A stretch of 6,481 nucleotides of DNA, taken from the NCBI GenBank assembly GCA_002325605.1, contig DCSM01000192.1, positions 1-6,481 on the forward strand, in the 5' to 3' direction. Positions 4,220 to 6,481 of the stretch are shown one piece after another. The translations under genes were made by a program, and so were the position numbers. The stretch comes from Chloroflexaceae bacterium UBA1466. GTDB taxonomy: Bacteria > Chloroflexota > Chloroflexia > Chloroflexales > Chloroflexaceae. The stretch's first letter is position 1, and each line of letters starts with the position of its first letter. The notes under the pieces were generated by a model. That model was given only the letters and a program-made list of their open reading frames with translations, was not told where the DNA came from and made no database searches.

Positions 4220-6481
4220 TTAGCTGCCGACAACTACTCCGCGCATGTGCTGAATGATTTGGGCCAGCGAGCGCAATTCAGCCAACTCATCGGGCTTGAA
4301 TTTGGGGAGGCTGGGGAAAAGGTCTTGCAACGCGCCCAAAATCTCGACTCGCTTAATCGAGTCAATCCCCAGATCAGCTTCCATATCCATTTCAGGCTCT
4401 AGCATTTCGACAGGATAACCCGTCTTATCGCTGACCACCTGGAGCAAGGATTCCTGCAAAGCATCGCTGTTGGCACTCGAAACTACAGGCACAGGTGCGG
4501 CTGGCGGCAGGCTGACGGGAGCAGGGCTGGCAATTGGGCTTTGGCTCTGTTGCATGTGCTGCATAATTTGGGCCAGAGTCCGCAATTCAGCCAATTCATC
4601 GGGCTTGAATTTGGGGAGGTTGGGGAAAAGGTCTTGCAACGCGCCCAGAATCTCGACTCGTTTGATCGAGTCAATCCCCAAATCAGCTTCCATATCCATT
4701 TCAGGCTCCAGCATCTCGACAGGATAACCTGTTTTTTCGCTGACCACCTGGAGTAAAGCAATTTGGATTTTATCGTTTTGAACATTTGAAACAACTGGAC
4801 TCACCACAGTTGCTACAATAAGTGGCTCAGGGCTGGGCACAGGCACGGGCACAAAGGTCGGTGCGGGCGGTGGCGTTACCACGGGCGCGGGTGCTGGCGT
4901 TCCCTGAGCTTGCCGAAGGGAAGGCGTTACCACGGGCGCAGGTGCAGCCACAAAGGTCGGCACAGGTGGTGGCATTACCACGGGCGCAGGCGGTGGCGTT
5001 CCCTGAGCTTGCCGAAGGGAAGGCGTTACCACGGGCGCAGGCGCTGGCACAAAGGTTGGCACAGGTGGTGGCGGCAATGCCATCGGCACAGAAGGCATCG
5101 GCACAAGGTTCACCATCGGATTTAGGGCTACAGAACGCTCTGCATTTCCCCCATTTGTCAGGCTGTATTGTTGCTGAAGCACCTGGAAAAACATCTTTGA
5201 GAAGTCAGCTTGCCCTTCCACATGGCGCTGATGCACCCGCAAACCTTCTAATTGTTGCTCTTGCAAAGCCAGCAAATTGCGCGATAAGGTCTCGACCACG
5301 CTGGGAGCCGCTCCCTGTTGAATGAGCGTTTGCTGCTGTTGCATCAAGTGGAAGAAAGTCTTGAGAAATTCGGTTTGATAGCCCAAGTGCTGCTCGTGGA
5401 TGCGTTGCGAATCGCGCTGCTGCTCACTCAACTGGGCCAAACCACGCTCAAGAACATCCCCAAAATTTTGCGAAACCACTTGCGGTTGGGGCATTTGGGT
5501 TTGTGGCACAGGAGCTACCACCGCTAAAGTTTGAGCGGGCACAGGCAGCGGCGCGCCGGGTTGCGCGTAGGCAACGGTTTGCCCTGGCTTGATGGCATCC
5601 TCGAAGGCTTGCTGGCGTTTTTCACTTACAAAATTGGAGCCGTTTAAGCTCACACTTAACCTCCTTGGTTTATTAGCACTCTGAACGGTTGGTTCATTAA
5701 GATAATAAGGATCAAAAGCTTGCAAAGGCAAGCCGATGACTTGTAATTGCACGACAGCTTCGCGTAATTGGTAATCACTATCCTTTTGGCGACTGGGATT
5801 AAGGGCAATTGTTACGTGAGGCTTCGAGCCTAAAATACTTTTCACCAAGAGCGAGAGGATATTGCGCGGCCCAAATTCAACGAAAATCGAGCCTCCCGCT
5901 TGATAAATCGTTTCAATTGCCTTTTGAAACTGGACAGGCTGGAGAATCTGTTGGGCCAACAGCTCTTGAATCGCCTGCGGTTCAGTAGGATAGGGTTTCG
6001 CCGTCGCATTGGCATAGACTGGAAGCTTGGGGCTTTGGAAAGCCACTTGCTGAATCGTTTGGGCAAAAGGTCGTTGGGCATGGCCGACAAGCGGCGTGTG
6101 AAAAGCCGCCGCTACTGGCAAATTCACGACATTGTAGCCCTTCGCGGTTAAGGCGGGCTGGGCCGCCGCCAACGCCGCTTTTGGCCCCGCAATAACGATT
6201 TGATTAGGCGCATTCAAGTTGGCCAGCGTGATCTGGGGGAATGCTTGCAGGTCAGCCTGGAGATTCTGTAAATTGCCTGAAACTGCTAACATCGAGCCAG
6301 CATCGAAGTCTGGCTGGTGCGGAGGCGGAGCCATGGCTTTGCCCCGCGCTTTGATCAAGGTGAAATAGGCTTGATCTTCCAAAACCCCAGCGGCCCAAAG
6401 GGCGGTCAATTCGCCAAAACTGTGCCCTAAAGTGAAATCGGGCTGAAACCCCGCTTGCTGCAAAATTTTGTACATGCCCGC
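4220..6481 (-). CDS. PfaA/HglE-like synthase, C-terminal part: AT, helical repeats, Pro-rich linker, two ACPs
   Basis: The frame is open through the window edge (Ala-Gly before the first Met), so this is the C-terminal 753 residues of a larger enzyme, presumably with a ketosynthase upstream. Fragment numbering: acyltransferase about 1-215, with GHSFGE (nucleophile Ser21), ARGKAM (Arg46, carboxylate-binding) and AAFHTP (catalytic His128); the F-H pattern is that of malonyl-specific ATs. After it, FDPYY and LNGSNFVSEKRQQAFEDA resemble the post-AT region of PfaA/HglE. Residues 343-444 hold two Gln-rich helical repeats; about 448-548 is a Pro/Ala/Val linker. Two ACPs follow, each with DMEADLGIDSIKRVEIL (Ser605 and Ser708 carry phosphopantetheine). 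DSIKRVEIL is the hallmark of PUFA-synthase ACPs. The protein ends six residues after the second ACP's last helix, with no ketoreductase or dehydratase, unlike canonical PfaA. Role inferred: iterative long-chain acyl or polyketide assembly with PfaD. PUFA, glycolipid-type or another product cannot be told apart here. Confidence 0.93.
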   Translation of the reverse strand, partial: AGMYKILQQAGFQPDFTLGHSFGELTALWAAGVLEDQAYFTLIKARGKAMAPPPHQPDFDAGSMLAVSGNLQNLQADLQAFPQITLANLNAPNQIVIAGPKAALAAAQPALTAKGYNVVNLPVAAAFHTPLVGHAQRPFAQTIQQVAFQSPKLPVYANATAKPYPTEPQAIQELLAQQILQPVQFQKAIETIYQAGGSIFVEFGPRNILSLLVKSILGSKPHVTIALNPSRQKDSDYQLREAVVQLQVIGLPLQAFDPYYLNEPTVQSANKPRRLSVSLNGSNFVSEKRQQAFEDAIKPGQTVAYAQPGAPLPVPAQTLAVVAPVPQTQMPQPQVVSQNFGDVLERGLAQLSEQQRDSQRIHEQHLGYQTEFLKTFFHLMQQQQTLIQQGAAPSVVETLSRNLLALQEQQLEGLRVHQRHVEGQADFSKMFFQVLQQQYSLTNGGNAERSVALNPMVNLVPMPSVPMALPPPPVPTFVPAPAPVVTPSLRQAQGTPPPAPVVMPPPVPTFVAAPAPVVTPSLRQAQGTPAPAPVVTPPPAPTFVPVPVPSPEPLIVATVVSPVVSNVQNDKIQIALLQVVSEKTGYPVEMLEPEMDMEADLGIDSIKRVEILGALQDLFPNLPKFKPDELAELRTLAQIMQHMQQSQSPIASPAPVSLPPAAPVPVVSSANSDALQESLLQVVSDKTGYPVEMLEPEMDMEADLGIDSIKRVEILGALQDLFPSLPKFKPDELAELRSLAQIIQHMRGVVVGS
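4243..4756 (-). repeat. Tandem duplication encoding two acyl carrier protein domains
   Basis: Blocks 4243-4447 and 4552-4756 are direct copies 309 bases (103 codons) apart. By hand I count about 17 differences over 205 bases, mostly at third codon positions. The intervening linker (SPIASPAPVSLPPAAPVP) is Pro/Ala-rich and not part of the copy. Confidence 0.9.
4902..4920. repeat. 19-base dispersed-type repeat, copy 1, inside coding sequence
   Basis: CCCTGAGCTTGCCGAAGGG, identical to 5001-5019. It reads through in frame as (P)SLRQAQG between two APAPVVTP-like modules. The ends CCCT/AGGG are complementary. It matches the general form CCCTGAGC..GTCGAAGGG known to me as an abundant short interspersed repeat in many bacterial genomes. 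Confidence 0.7.
5001..5019. repeat. 19-base dispersed-type repeat, copy 2, inside coding sequence
   Basis: Second identical copy, 99 bases from the first and at the same position in the tandem unit. It probably arose by duplication of the whole unit after one insertion. It is again translated in frame as SLRQAQG. Confidence 0.7.
5150..5455 (-). repeat. Diverged tandem repeat encoding Gln-rich amphipathic helices
   Basis: Residues 343-389 (5315-5455) and 398-444 (5150-5290) of the synthase fragment align with a 55-residue period and no gap, with about 19 of 45 positions identical. Shared positions include R..L..L.EQQ, R-x-H-x-x-H, F-x-K-x-FF and QQQ. The segments are rich in Gln and predicted helical or coiled coil, lying between the AT and the ACP linker. 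Confidence 0.8.

Larger units (their letters stand above)
4848..5072 (-). repeat. 99-base tandem repeat in the Pro/Ala-rich linker
   Basis: About 2.3 copies with a 99-base (33-codon) period; the sequence around ACAAAGGT recurs at 4851, 4950 and 5049. In protein terms an 8-residue APAPVVTP-like module alternates with SLRQAQGTP (9 residues) and PPxPTFVx (8 residues). The period keeps the frame. Such linkers give flexible spacing between catalytic and carrier domains. Confidence 0.85.

Noticed and set aside
4483..4794. 103-codon minus-strand frame within the ACP region
   Set aside because: Out-of-frame shadow of the first ACP domain.
4822..5325. 167-codon plus-strand open frame opposite the Pro-rich linker
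   Set aside because: It is the antisense of the low-complexity 33-codon repeat, which lacks stops by composition; the translation is repetitive and the synthase frame on the other strand has clear domains.
1..6481. tRNA, rRNA, CRISPR, insertion sequence, toxin-antitoxin or phage genes
   Set aside because: Looked for and not seen: no cloverleaf, no regularly spaced non-coding repeats, no transposase-like frame. The only regular repeats are coding and inside the synthase.

Overview
The window carries five genes, all on the minus strand, so the order of transcription runs from high to low coordinates. It reads as one end of a PUFA-synthase-like (pfa-type) 'secondary lipid' or polyketide locus that runs into two genes with no obvious link to it. 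From 6481 downward: (i) the C-terminal 753 residues of a PfaA/HglE-like multidomain synthase (malonyl-type acyltransferase, a duplicated Gln-rich helical segment, a Pro/Ala-rich repetitive linker, two tandem acyl carrier proteins); (ii) a complete PfaD-type enoyl reductase; (iii) a complete Sfp-type 4'-phosphopantetheinyl transferase; (iv) a two-pass membrane sensor-like protein with a HAMP-like region but no output domain; (v) the N-terminal 151 residues of an aspartate kinase that leaves the window at base 1.

The first three genes form a coherent pathway. The transferase would load phosphopantetheine on the two ACP serines, the AT would supply malonyl units, and PfaD would reduce the enoyl intermediates on the ACPs. 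The synthase gene stops right after its second ACP, whereas a canonical PfaA continues into a ketoreductase. Ketoreduction and dehydration must therefore come from genes outside the window. A convincing intrinsic terminator follows the synthase, and a separate promoter (perfect TATAAT, weak -35) precedes pfaD. PfaD plus the transferase therefore look like their own transcription unit. The transferase and the sensor are separated by about 97 bases with a long inverted repeat. The sensor and the kinase are only 38 bases apart.

Organism: a bacterium of roughly mid GC content. Pfa/Hgl-like synthases with tandem ACPs and a stand-alone PfaD occur in Chloroflexota (for example Herpetosiphon relatives), cyanobacteria, planctomycetes and myxobacteria. 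The 19-base CCCTGAGC..GAAGGG dispersed-repeat type found here is also known from several such genomes. I favour Chloroflexota weakly; nothing in the window settles it. I saw no tRNA, rRNA, CRISPR array, transposase or phage gene. The longest stretch without a gene is the roughly 210 bases between the synthase and pfaD, and its contents are listed.
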